Source: a virus. From it: a stretch of DNA of 38,464 nucleotides. Below are positions 10,801 through 18,400 of this stretch, piece after piece; the stretch's first letter is position 1, and every line of letters begins with the position of its first letter. Where the stretch lies: positions 1 to 38,464 of IMG/VR virus record IMGVR_UViG_3300025118_000052. One strand, given 5' to 3'. The position numbers were made by a program, and so were the translations under genes. The notes under the pieces were generated by a model, which was given only the letters and a program-made list of their open reading frames with translations, made no database searches and was not told the DNA's origin.

Positions 10801-10897
10801 CAATTTCCCCCTCAATCTTAGCTTCAGAGAATATTCTATCCATAGCTTGTTTAGAATATGTATGTCCAGTGCTAGGGTCTAGGTATTCCTGTTCCAT
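1829..10897 (-). CDS. Giant (3022 aa) virion/ejection protein with HAD-phosphatase domain and zincin-like motif
   Basis: This is the largest gene here. The first ~700 residues are charged and helical with no recognised domain. Gly/Ala-rich hydrophobic stretches at about 735-765 and 835-865 could contact membrane, and a coiled coil follows at about 925-965. At 1065-1070 there is HEMIVH, like a zincin motif but with one extra residue, with a Glu pair at 1135-1136 that could be a third ligand. At about 2168-2330 all four HAD motifs are in order: D2174-F-D2176-D-T2178, T2260 in ILTARP, K2295/K2297, and D2316-D2317. The last ~650 residues resemble the helical C-termini of very large phage virion proteins that accompany DNA into the cell. 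Its place after the tail and internal virion genes supports packaging in the particle. HAD activity is predicted from motifs; ejection is inferred. Confidence 0.85.
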   Translation of the reverse strand: MEQEYLDPSTGHTYSKQAMDRIFSEAKIEGEIDANVSFQDYITSQGFKIQETQPKKEFKNISRENFDNVPEDELIERLELVYGDDIEIKQSQPGLDAIMVKDKVSGMWKNIVLDTQYNRDGGGIFTSVPEDSPDAYETFMSILTQISPGDIEKLDVSAEQQEFLKQRYYTNVKNQQLKEDYSMNLDAVGAGVKTTKAGLNDVGQTVYPTLNGQKLNFTERTDLLFNIKNKAEGLWLDVLSSPESYGINPNILDHISNIDEASLSPEQKQGFNDIVWDLLNKKLGKDNGLFMDEETFQDYFSAWTPVFDMAETKVKYKIAQENFNAAANAGTLPDEMGLVQAMDTGLYTMFTQDNPELIPRINIIKKLNTTTFELEKISNQILELENTQNLSDKDAKKLKALYNSYNTHKAQWFKDKTALDKVPGDILQYNYKGERPEDADIDEVKWKRLRAATEEIEQENGITNISELTNLAGYYKNLQKQRLLEQQDACNTFLSVDLTKLKSNLNDGQPKTAYDYDANYLVYSLLEEKGYDVSGDSLDITLNEYLNIVRQQKGFNEYQAGWQAEYLDEDGFWFGRGPESESGGYGLVFPGLGDDDIRTAALHNEWMMANQDKLEVLYEKINIQPDLNKQEEEIELGGETGFWGTASNTAKSFGLMGMLDETDREIARDENLFFGGGSKGLGKSRYKLDTYRDLISEINEVRSDEGITPVKITPEELEALAVNVWGAEGWGQTVGGFAPVAADLAVSFALIESGLGTAAGLANLNKYSRYVRMYLNGLNKTSTGVNKAMFYVMTAAKMEAETQLAGFNTGSGATFSIFGNATQKLKIISKLRPKSAAMIDISIKASLGGVVATEIATGIVEPIILDITDQDSFNQWWHHHYGDLDEVTQRVIKNGVLFWGYGTKGIMYKTAKRDAATRTLWRSSRQNSRAIGEIEKKIKELEKKAKEDELGLFNFKDKIKTLKETVQTITIMEAQKQGLGDMSALTYNETTKDWDINPEFKTKTQDLLNEMAKEGGSKAPTVEIVETLGTGNKGAYEFKDNLLQINPKALNSRGQLIFNQGVVPHEMIVHWAVRSRLANNPQLLASWTPKLKESIQAILKDKLSVEKIDKEILEAYGKWNETTGKWEMNEGLKAEELLAFYVEWMANPVNYYSTIGNNFLKNQKNEFLNILEGSGLKKYTEKSIAQLSSVEALEVMARLANEMTFGRSGGSKIRVAQNLDQLKDPLLETRILEEGQPKPGEYKILDIKTSSKELGSEVSKKLKDIATRNKIQEDKIINEGAWKLSEVENIELANEIKNTLIENNQGLVEMLANRAYNNPNIAGLEAGLKIPLKDWRQGFNQQLIEMINSYEPIPQDGSSKGKQVPFGAYIAKNLPRRYGNILAAEKGKTPESGGRITKDIIAETATTELAGDLILARELNIKNEVLTNFENKLKEEIDLAADLDLLSYEKFRTTWPKGIVNDIFGRTREQREKYIRDNAEALMASFPDLNQNVSGKSLGVGTNVLNFMYGEGPRAKMSEGAGGAGLNLREKQTRTPQELIDFLGLNIKPGQKGYTNSQAKIKGVINLAMRGLANQILRDPSKTKLQESLTDFSVLETNVREALEVWSKRNQTELELVEQGKLEKIRESDLNILEKRVDKEINKFLREAKARLRDGLSGELYSKDSKILNQRAWNEIRDQKPTNLTELRNIVGKEEYKVLSSFAKSILKEVRNMFKGDMNARDNLYILRQAMELNMSVSRYKKEYMDQIGGWTALSKELKTTDTTIPSLAHSKSALEFSRALIKKLPAFGNLPKDMQATFMKTFGFGDHSGGFVVNGKKFNLEAHGLSRGQYSELMTEVFGPGWQSNKAVPQHWKNAYSPGNWGKALNTRIAKILKSNKDQSIKFQEIENLFKKEGIDFDAAVQSNLNVLKDTYVAIGTLALEMKNEGKSNTEILQSIQDFFKVQTNRSGGILKTLVPVLFLDILPKKGKKGQYAKKSENYYTEHMRELFNANKQFIRHTKKLLEGNIKLDIYNKRLDRGIQDLMQGLISARTSEIKDAPGKTFQWYYDPILSITMGGKRSLKNTISLYENNIYNPTTLVDMVYDTGSRYAMDIINKTPGKDLTAIGVQVKTQMQNPKNYDAVNKKASKLSTYAGMNYSKDLSTGEYLGQLKNRDKSLELAREIKKKTKGISVFDFDDTLAKTKSKVIVNLPYYAPGKMTESQMRISPAEFAKRYSDLESMGASFDFREFEKVIGGTKGPLFDLAVKRQGKFGTGDIYILTARPQAASPAIHAFLKGMGLNIPLENIVGLENGAPKAKSDWILKKASEGYNDFYFADDAYKNVKAVQDVLSVIDVKSKVQQALMSKNLNNEYNKVIEESFGVEKFKDYSQTKGRTVGAKHKESWWLPASASDLPLLMDRIAGKGKQGDAHQKLFKETLYDPYAQAEMNITEAKLSILRDFKELKNQSSNVVNQLKNKVGDYSVEQALRVRNWDILGIDIPGISARDKKMLVDHVNKNSELVAFGDQIISMQKGVYNKPGRYWETGNLLIDINNTIKGDLRDQYMKQFNDNVTDIFTPEFYNKLEAVQGPKYVESLKHILSRIKRGSNRTGKESRIETKMLNFLNNATAGIMFLNTRSAILQTISSFNYINWTDNNPFKAAARFANLPQYVKDWNRLMNSDWAVARRKGTRINIQEAELVEALEGQQNKGDALLGYILEKGFILTKMGDTFATATGGATFYRNRINSYKKQGMSEKVAERQAYEDWVELSELNQQSARMDKISMQQATPLGRVVLAFANTPMQYARLQKRAYLDLVNNRGDAKTNISKIVYYAFVQNLIFNAMQNALFTEIYDEPGVSDDKTIRIANGMVDGILRGGGIYGAGVSTIKNTALKLYNESQKKRSKYSNAAWETLGISPPLKSKVSKVRNGFAALEYNMKEIKSSGFALDNPAYLAAGNLTAGFTNVPLDRLIIKLQNIQDSFNEELQWYERLSLLGGWPEWQLGIDDGKTAKYFGDDSIEDTTNKKEKKIMSQADLDLLFKINNP

Positions 10898-10899
10898 AA

Positions 10900-12768
10900 T
10901 TATCTTCTTGGTTCTACGTTAACTCCTATTTTCTTTAATTCTTTTAGAATCTCATTCCATATTTCACTCCCTTTATAATCAGCGGCCAACTCCCCATTGT
11001 ATTTAAGTTCTACCCCAGCGCTTTTTTTATTATAATTAATATACCAACCCTGCTCTTTTAATTTAGATAAAACAGCCTTGCTCAATGTACCACCTTCCTT
11101 GTGAGGATAAACATACATATCAAAACTATGAGAGGAATTATTCTTCTTCGGTGATAATTTTATATTTACTTTATCATCTCCAATTTTAGAATTTGCAAGC
11201 CATTGACTAACACTTAAAGGAGCAGATAAGCCTTCAACTTCATATGTTAAATCGTTTATTTTTGTAATAGTTTTATTAACAGGTAACCCCACCAGGTTTG
11301 TATTGCTAATTACTCCATCATATCCTAATGCAATTTTTTGAGCGCCTGATATAGGTAAAGGCTGGTTTTGTTTTATTGGCGATTTTTCAGGTGGTGGTGT
11401 AATAGAAGTGTCGGGATTTGCTACTTCATTAGCCTTTTGCCATTCCCCTTCGGCATTTGCTGTTGTACCTTTTAAAAATTCCCATGGATTAACAGATATT
11501 TCATAACCCTCTGCCCCCTCAGCTGTAAAACTTCTCCAATCACCGTTATACTTATTTTCAAAAATTTCTTTATAATTAATACCTCCATCTACATAAACAC
11601 CATCTGATAAATACGGTTTACCATCTTTTAATTCTACCATCAATTGCATACTCTCTAATCTAGTTGTAGCTAATGCATCTTCAGTTAGTTTATCACGAGT
11701 AGTATCCCATAGACTACTATCTGCGGTGTTCCAAGGCTTAACTCTATTTACTTCATTTCCCTCATCATCATAATCTATTAACCAATCAATTTCACCATTT
11801 TCATCATAGTGCGGCTGGTAATCTTGGTATATTACATTAGCATAATAGGAATCAAAGTTTGATGAATTCATAATAGATGGTTGCGCTTCAGTTCCGCTCC
11901 ACATAGTAGTTCCTTTATGGACATTTCCAAACCCGACTTGACTAAGTCCGCCATGATTTAGATTTTGTTTTAATAATTCTTTAATTACAAATGTTTCATC
12001 TTTGTTTTTTCCAGTAGGTTTCTTATCATATCCTATAACAGGTACAGGAAAGGTGCGGCTTGAATTAGCGGCTGCTGCATCAAGAGTGCCTTCTAAATCT
12101 ATAGAATTATAAGTGGATTTTCTTCTTATTATTTTATTTAAATTTGTAAAGATTGTTTCATCATCGCCTTGTTCAAATGTTCCAACCCCTATAGTCTCTA
12201 AAAAAGTATTTAAATCTAAATCATAATTCCATGGTAACATATTACCTGTAGGATCTCCATTCCCATCTCTTTCTTCAATTTCACCTTGACCCGAAAGATA
12301 GAGAGTACTACCATCATTCTTCATAGTAACACTACCATTATTCTTTTGCATATGGGATAATAAGGTTTCAAAATTTGGATCATTAAGTTTATCTAGTTCT
12401 CCTGCTCCCCCGTATTTTTCAACTGTTGCCCCTAAAGCAGCTATATAAGGAGCAGCTTTTTTCCAAGTATCCCATAAGTTATTGATATTATCTTGGATTT
12501 TATTGCTCTCGGTAGAGTCCATATCGCCATTAACCCACCTGTTTTGAGCATCACTATATTCATTTATTTTAATTCCCCAAAAATCTTTTACATGATCAGA
12601 AAATTGTGGTGCATTAGCATAGGTTTTCATTGAATCCACCTTCTTATTAAAGCTAGATGCATCTAGTTGGATTTGTTTTTGTAATGCTAATTGTTGCGCA
12701 TTATATCCTCCTCTATTTCTGGGGGCTGGAAAATTAAGTTTATCACTAATACTGGTATAAAAACCCAT
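10900..12768 (-). CDS. Putative internal virion/cargo protein (622 aa)
   Basis: I do not recognise a family. The protein is soluble-looking, without signal peptide or membrane segments. The N-terminal ~130 residues are Gln/Lys/Asp-rich and helical; the middle is Asn/Asp-rich with many short turn-like stretches; a Pro-rich linker lies at about 450-475; and the last ~150 residues look like a separate alpha/beta domain ending in a Lys/Glu-rich helix. The ATG at 12768 follows the 298-aa gene's stop by two bases, and its own stop is two bases from the giant gene's start. Three consecutive genes of this size after the tail genes are where podoviruses encode proteins stored in the head and ejected with the DNA, so cargo protein is the best inference. 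Confidence 0.7.
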   Translation of the reverse strand: MGFYTSISDKLNFPAPRNRGGYNAQQLALQKQIQLDASSFNKKVDSMKTYANAPQFSDHVKDFWGIKINEYSDAQNRWVNGDMDSTESNKIQDNINNLWDTWKKAAPYIAALGATVEKYGGAGELDKLNDPNFETLLSHMQKNNGSVTMKNDGSTLYLSGQGEIEERDGNGDPTGNMLPWNYDLDLNTFLETIGVGTFEQGDDETIFTNLNKIIRRKSTYNSIDLEGTLDAAAANSSRTFPVPVIGYDKKPTGKNKDETFVIKELLKQNLNHGGLSQVGFGNVHKGTTMWSGTEAQPSIMNSSNFDSYYANVIYQDYQPHYDENGEIDWLIDYDDEGNEVNRVKPWNTADSSLWDTTRDKLTEDALATTRLESMQLMVELKDGKPYLSDGVYVDGGINYKEIFENKYNGDWRSFTAEGAEGYEISVNPWEFLKGTTANAEGEWQKANEVANPDTSITPPPEKSPIKQNQPLPISGAQKIALGYDGVISNTNLVGLPVNKTITKINDLTYEVEGLSAPLSVSQWLANSKIGDDKVNIKLSPKKNNSSHSFDMYVYPHKEGGTLSKAVLSKLKEQGWYINYNKKSAGVELKYNGELAADYKGSEIWNEILKELKKIGVNVEPRR

Positions 12769-12770
12769 AA

Positions 12771-13667
12771 CTATATTCTTTTAAATTTAACATCAATTTT
12801 AGAATAATCAACCATGTCATAACCATCTATATGTTTTGCAACTGCTACTTGTGGAATTTCATCCGACATAACTCCTTGGTAAAGCCCCTCGCCGAATATT
12901 TTATTAATATACTCAAATGCATATATTTTCAATCCACTAGGAGAATATCCTATTAATTTTATATTTTGTTTTAATCTACGATCAGAAAAAGCCATAGCCA
13001 TAGTTCCTATTCCATTTATAATATTAGCTGTAGCATCAGCCCCTGCAAGACCTGCAGCTTCTTGCCACAGATTAGCTTGCTGGCGATGGTAAGCTATTTG
13101 ATTATTCCACCTCTCTTCTTGCATTTGTGCTGTGAATGCTTTCCCCGCGGCTCTTGCTTCTTGTATTCTTTGTCCTTCACCAATATTAATTCCTTGTATT
13201 CTCATTTGCTCAGCAGTAACTCTAGCCTGAAGATTAGCTTCACCCTGTGCTCTTAATTTTGTATTTGCAGCTTCTTGTTGTTCTATATTAGCAGATACAC
13301 CTTTTTTACTTTGTAATGCAGCTTGAGCCAGAGCAGTAGCTCCACCAGCTCCTGTGCCTGTAGCTCTTAAAGTGTCTAATGTATTGGCTAAAGCTAAATC
13401 TGCTTCCTCAGCCTGCATTTCAGCTGCTTGAGTGGCTACTTGTAGATTAGCTAGAGGATTATTCATATTATTACTCAAATCAGTTGCCATCCCAGAAAGG
13501 TCCGCATGACCTGTATAAGGATCAACTGGGTCACCCCTACCCTCTATAATAGCATTCATGGCATTTCTAGCCGCATCAGCCTTTTCTTGGGCTCCTTGAT
13601 TCATAAACATAGCGTCCATTCCAGCCATGATTTGCATTCCACCCTGTATAAATCCACCTCCTGTCAT
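12771..13667 (-). CDS. Internal virion-type protein with C-terminal S74 intramolecular chaperone-like domain
   Basis: This 298-aa protein has two parts. Residues 1 to about 220 are Ala/Gln/Met-rich, helical and coiled-coil-like, with a Gly/Met-rich hydrophobic start, similar in style to the T7 gp14 class of internal virion proteins. The last ~72 residues begin FSDRRLKQNI and include YAFEY and GVMSDEIPQVA, the signature of the endosialidase-type intramolecular chaperone (peptidase S74), which trims itself from trimeric fibres. The Ser and Lys of SDRRLK, expected for self-cleavage, are present. The domain is shorter than usual. A fibre role is possible, but the helical body and its place before the cargo genes favour an internal or tail-tip protein. 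Chaperone assignment is strong; the role of the body is inferred. Confidence 0.8.
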   Translation of the reverse strand: MTGGGFIQGGMQIMAGMDAMFMNQGAQEKADAARNAMNAIIEGRGDPVDPYTGHADLSGMATDLSNNMNNPLANLQVATQAAEMQAEEADLALANTLDTLRATGTGAGGATALAQAALQSKKGVSANIEQQEAANTKLRAQGEANLQARVTAEQMRIQGINIGEGQRIQEARAAGKAFTAQMQEERWNNQIAYHRQQANLWQEAAGLAGADATANIINGIGTMAMAFSDRRLKQNIKLIGYSPSGLKIYAFEYINKIFGEGLYQGVMSDEIPQVAVAKHIDGYDMVDYSKIDVKFKRI

Positions 13668-13668
13668 A

Positions 13669-14049
13669 TTAAATGTTTTTAATTAATTTATTTATTGTTT
13701 CCTCTTCTTTCCATCCTAAAGCTTTATAGCTATTGTCTAACATTTCATCTCTTCCTATAACTACTATACTTTTAAATCCTAGTTCTTTTAAACTTTGTTC
13801 AAAAGCTACAATTAATAAATCTAAACAATTATGTAATAATTTTTCATCTTTATTTTTATCATATATTATATCATTTATAAAAGCAAGTTTTGAGTTAGTT
13901 AAGTAAATAAAACCCGCAGCTATAGGTATATTCTCTAAATGTACTAGTAATCCACCAGTGCCATCTTTAGGTAAAAGATCTTTATCTTTATTGACTCCCC
14001 ATTTGATTAGTGTATTCCAATCATCTGGAGATATATTTCTTATATCCAT
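13669..14049 (-). CDS. GNAT-like acetyltransferase (putative)
   Basis: The 126-aa protein has the length and strand/helix order of a GNAT-fold N-acetyltransferase: an N-terminal helix region, a strand containing GGLLVHLENIPIAAGFIY, a strand with FINDIIYD, a long helix, then SIVVIGRDEMLDNSYKALGW, which resembles the C-terminal GNAT segment where a Tyr sits in the helix after the last strand. The usual Q/RxxGxG/A acetyl-CoA loop is not clear; the corresponding stretch is DKNKDEKLLHNC. It may be divergent or non-catalytic. Small GNAT proteins inside structural modules are found in other marine podoviruses. The substrate is unknown; modification of a virion or host protein is a guess. The start follows an (AAATT)n leader with no Shine-Dalgarno. 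Confidence 0.6.
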   Translation of the reverse strand: MDIRNISPDDWNTLIKWGVNKDKDLLPKDGTGGLLVHLENIPIAAGFIYLTNSKLAFINDIIYDKNKDEKLLHNCLDLLIVAFEQSLKELGFKSIVVIGRDEMLDNSYKALGWKEEETINKLIKNI

Positions 14050-14059
14050 TTAATTTAAT

Positions 14060-15466
14060 TTAATTTATTCCTTCATTACTATATTGGCTACCAACAGTAA
14101 ATAATTGTTTTTGGCCTCCTGGATCTGTAGTCCCATCTGTTCTCATAATAACATTAGCATAAAAAGCTTTTATACCAGTTGATGAGGTTCCATCAAATAT
14201 AACCTCCCCTTGTCTAGGGCCAGAATTATTTATTAAAGCAGCCATATATGTATTTTGTTTTCTATCAAATCCTTGATGATATGGAATGTTTGTTACTGGA
14301 TCTGTATATAATCCTTCAAAATAACTAGGTACAAATAAAGACGTGTCATTCCATTCTGTCCAAGTTCCAGTAACATCATCAAATCCTGTTTCATCAGAAT
14401 AAAAGTTTGTTACTTCCCACCCGCTTGATCCTTCATAATTTACTGTTTTAAAAGTTTTCATTCTAGTAGGCTGCGGATTTAATACTAAATGTACTGTAGA
14501 ATCGTAAGAAATTCCATAAAAATTATTTGCTGTGGAATTAGAATAATGTTGCCATATTTGATTATCTTGCCAGCTATAAAATTGTCCTAAACAACTAGTA
14601 ATAAGTTGTGGATTATAACTATAAAATCCAGTCCACCCATTACTTGTTTCATCAAAACTTAATACAGGAACTCTTTGTCCATCATTTATTTCTGTCGTAG
14701 TACGATTTTCAATTTTTAAAGTATAATTTTTATTATACATATCCCATCCCCCCATAATTTCTCCATTTTGGGTAGTAACCTTACTTAAGTTATCTCTAAA
14801 CCAATCAATCATGCCATAATTATTAATTTCGGTAATACCATCCATTGATAACCTTATTACAGCATTTCTATCTCTATCAGTAAAATATTTTCTATATCCA
14901 TATACTGCAAACGAACCAGGATCTTGGCTAATACCAAAATTACCACCATAGGCTTGAAATTGCCCAATGACTTGTTGCCCACTTGTAGTTATAGCTTGAC
15001 CTTCTGCACTATAAATTGCATCTTTATCAATTAGGGCTCTATTAACTTTCTTTTCTTGGAATATTAATAAATTAGTATCTTCTGCGTAAAGTTTCTGAAT
15101 TGTTCCTTCAATAGGATCTAAACTTCTAGTAATTGATTCAGCAATACTAAATTGATTAGTTTGATTAACCCCTGTTCTAGAATTATATATTCCTGAATAA
15201 ATTAATTTATTACCTAAACGTTGTTGGGTAGGTTCGTCTTCTGTTATATAAGCTTTAACTCCATAATCTGTAGGGACATTATTATATCCCCCGCGTACGC
15301 GAGCTTCTTCAAGATACCAGTCATCTTTAATACTAGGTTGATTATATCCTTCTTCAGTTTGAAAACCACCAGGAGCTCTAGGGGTTCCTACAGTGGTTCC
15401 TGGTAAATTATATAATCTCTTCATTATGAAGGAATTAGAATATTGAACTTCTACTGTAAGGGCCAT
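14060..15466 (-). CDS. Tail protein, beta-rich, hub/propeller-associated (468 aa)
   Basis: The protein has many short alternating strands, abundant Tyr, Asn, Gly, Thr and Trp, and repeated polar turns, and has no signal peptide. Segments such as LSMDGITEINNYGMIDWF and the later 'MAALINNSGPRQGEVIF' look like blades of a beta-propeller or a similar tail-wall fold. It lies directly after the 1730-aa tail hub, 30 bases downstream, and before the internal virion genes, a position filled in podoviruses by a nozzle, muzzle or fibre-anchor component. I infer a tail structural role. I cannot tell whether it is a second propeller or a distal tail plug. Confidence 0.7.
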   Translation of the reverse strand: MALTVEVQYSNSFIMKRLYNLPGTTVGTPRAPGGFQTEEGYNQPSIKDDWYLEEARVRGGYNNVPTDYGVKAYITEDEPTQQRLGNKLIYSGIYNSRTGVNQTNQFSIAESITRSLDPIEGTIQKLYAEDTNLLIFQEKKVNRALIDKDAIYSAEGQAITTSGQQVIGQFQAYGGNFGISQDPGSFAVYGYRKYFTDRDRNAVIRLSMDGITEINNYGMIDWFRDNLSKVTTQNGEIMGGWDMYNKNYTLKIENRTTTEINDGQRVPVLSFDETSNGWTGFYSYNPQLITSCLGQFYSWQDNQIWQHYSNSTANNFYGISYDSTVHLVLNPQPTRMKTFKTVNYEGSSGWEVTNFYSDETGFDDVTGTWTEWNDTSLFVPSYFEGLYTDPVTNIPYHQGFDRKQNTYMAALINNSGPRQGEVIFDGTSSTGIKAFYANVIMRTDGTTDPGGQKQLFTVGSQYSNEGIN

Positions 15467-15496
15467 ATTTATATAATTACTTGTTTTTCTTTATTT

Positions 15497-18400
15497 TTAG
15501 TCTATACCAATACAATCAGCACATGGATCATATAATCCACCTGTATCAGGATAATATAAATCCTCCCAGTCAGCGAAAAAAGAAATATTATTAAGAGTTG
15601 CGCCGCCACAACCAGTACCCGTTATAGGTTTACAAATTACTGAATATTCTCCTGCATCACTAAAATGATATACTCTTGGTGTAATAAAATCTGGAAGTGA
15701 TCCGGCTACTGCAGCATATTCTCCAAGAAGAGTGTCTATCGTAACCCCTGGGAGGGTAGGTGACACAAAAGCTCCACTCCCAATAGGTGTTGCTCCTTGC
15801 CATGGACTACTTGGCGTAGGCCTCCATAAGATAGTATAATTAGTTGAATAATTTACATTAACTGGAGTTAGAGTTTTTTCAAAATTAATTGTAATTTTTA
15901 TTCCTGATGTAGGTACTACTTCTGCTGTACTATAGGATGCGGGCCAAGGATTTCCTGGAATAGCGCACCCCAAACCACCACCAGGATTAAAACCAACTGT
16001 TTTAACATTATAGAATTGTGTAGCTTCAATACCAGTAGAAGGAAATACACCCGTAGTTCCAGCTCCAAGAGAAGAGAAGTAATTTTCAGATCCAAAATAA
16101 TAGTGAATAGATTCTGAACATGCCGGGGTTTTCTCTGAGGGATCTCTACCCGCACAAACCGCTTTAGCAGCATGAGCATATCCCACGGTAAATATAATAT
16201 TACAAAGAGCTGATTGCAACCAACCTGTACCACTAACCCCATTTGAATCAGTAGCATCTGTTACTCTTACTGAAATAGTATAATCTCCATATTCTAAGGT
16301 TCCGCTCAAGACTTTTAAAACACCACTTACACTATCTAACTCAAAAACTACATCTGTAGTAGTAAAAGGTACTAATGGAGTAAAGGCAGTATTTTCTAGT
16401 TTAAAATATATATCACTTGTATCATTTCCTCCCGCAGGGAGAGATCCATTTATTGCCTCATAAGTATAAAAAATTTCTTGGGCTGGAGTATAACTACCCG
16501 TTGCAGGATATGTTCCTCCACAATCCGGGCTTGTAATCGAAGGAGCCAGATTGGTTAATTTTAATGTACTACCTGTAATAGTATCATTATATGTTATAGG
16601 AACTGGCGCACCTGATGGGGTCCATGACGTGTTGAATGTTATAGTAAAAACATCCTCAGTAAAAGAGTTCAATCCATACCAAAAATATTCCGCGGCTGCA
16701 GTTTCAATATTAAATTCACCAAGTGGAAGAACATTTAAATTAAATCGATTTGTTACATCATCACCCACCCCATTTGTTATTGTATAATTTGTAACCGTAA
16801 TATCAGCTGTTATTTGAGATCCTGCAGAATCTAAGAAATTAAAATTAGGTGTAATTATTGTTAGAGGCGCAGTGCCTTCATCAAAAAATGAAACCCCTAA
16901 TTCACTAGTTATAACTCCTCCGTAAAGATCATTAACTCTTCTATTTAATGCCACTATATCTCCAGTATCTCCCGTTTCCCAAAATAAAGGTAATTCACTT
17001 ACTACAGGGGCTGTTTCAGATACACTTAAAAATGGTCTCATAGAAGCTACCATAGGAAAATTTGGTCCTCCTGTGCCAGCCGCAGTTGTTACCAGAGCAC
17101 CTAAAGTATATATACCGGCAGCTTGCGGTCCTACTGCATCATTAAGATTCTCCTGATTTTCTTTACTACCTACATTTATTTCTATAGCTAATGGATTTTT
17201 TTCAACTCCAAAAAATGCTTGATTTTTTCCGCCAGCATTTCCCCCAGCACCTCCGTAAGGTAATTGTGGAGGGGATGCTACTACCTGCAAACCTCCGGCA
17301 TCATACTGGTATTGATTATTAAAAGCACCAAAGACTGCATCGCTATTAAAAGGTGAATTAGCAATTTCAAAACCATTTAATCCAATCAAACTAATTTGCA
17401 CCACCGTATCATTTATTCGCCCAGGATAGTATTGGCAATTCCAAGGTTCTCCATCAGAATTCCATATAGGTGCAAGACCAGGGCCAATGTTATAATTATC
17501 TGGATTATTTACTCTACCATATAATTCTACAGAACTATTAAATATTTTATCATTAGGGCCTATCTCTTGTAAATTTCTTGGTACTTTTTGTATATTATCA
17601 CTTAATAATACAGTAAAAGATGTTTCACCTGCATCTTCACCATATTCTAAGGTTCCAGCACCTCCATCATAATTGATAATACTCTCTTTAGGATTAGGAT
17701 ATCCTCTACTAAAACCAGGGAAGTAAACATTATAATAGTCTTGTTCTTGTTGTTTAACTACAAATTTATAAGAATACCACCCTAAAACATTAGGAGGATT
17801 TACAGATACTTGAATAATAGCATCATTAGTGCCACCATCAACTCTTAATAATTGTCCATCAACATATCCATTTCCAGGTTTTATTATTTTTATTCCACTA
17901 ATAGGGCCAGGAGGTCCTCCGCTTACAGTAGTTATTTCTACTTCTAACCCGCTACCAAGCCCAGGTCCTTCACCTGTAAGTCCATTATTATAAGTAGTAG
18001 TTGTTATGCCTAATGGGTAATTAGTCCCCGCTGCAGAAATAGTTATAGAGTCTACAGTTGTATTTTCATATGCTTTTTGAGTTCCAGGTTCACCCGTGGA
18101 AGTATTAGGCAATGTTGGGGTTATACCAGTATTAATTTTCATTCTCATTACATCTCCTAACCATTCATATGTAGTTAATGCTTGTACATCTGAATAAGAT
18201 TTATATGGTGCATAAATCGTGGAACCATTAGTATTTTCTAGTGCATCATTTGTAGATAATATAACTGAAGACTGTCTACCATATTTATCTCCCAAGACCC
18301 ATCCAACTTGGTAATTTCTATTTTGCTTTAATGTACTACTAGGATATTGAGTATAATTATTATATGTTTCATCTGCTAAATTAATAACAGCTCTATTATC

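Noticed and set aside
15916-16257. Minus-strand ORF of 113 codons inside the tail hub gene
   Set aside because: It is an alternative frame fully nested in the 1730-aa gene, with hydrophobic low-complexity composition and no start-site support.
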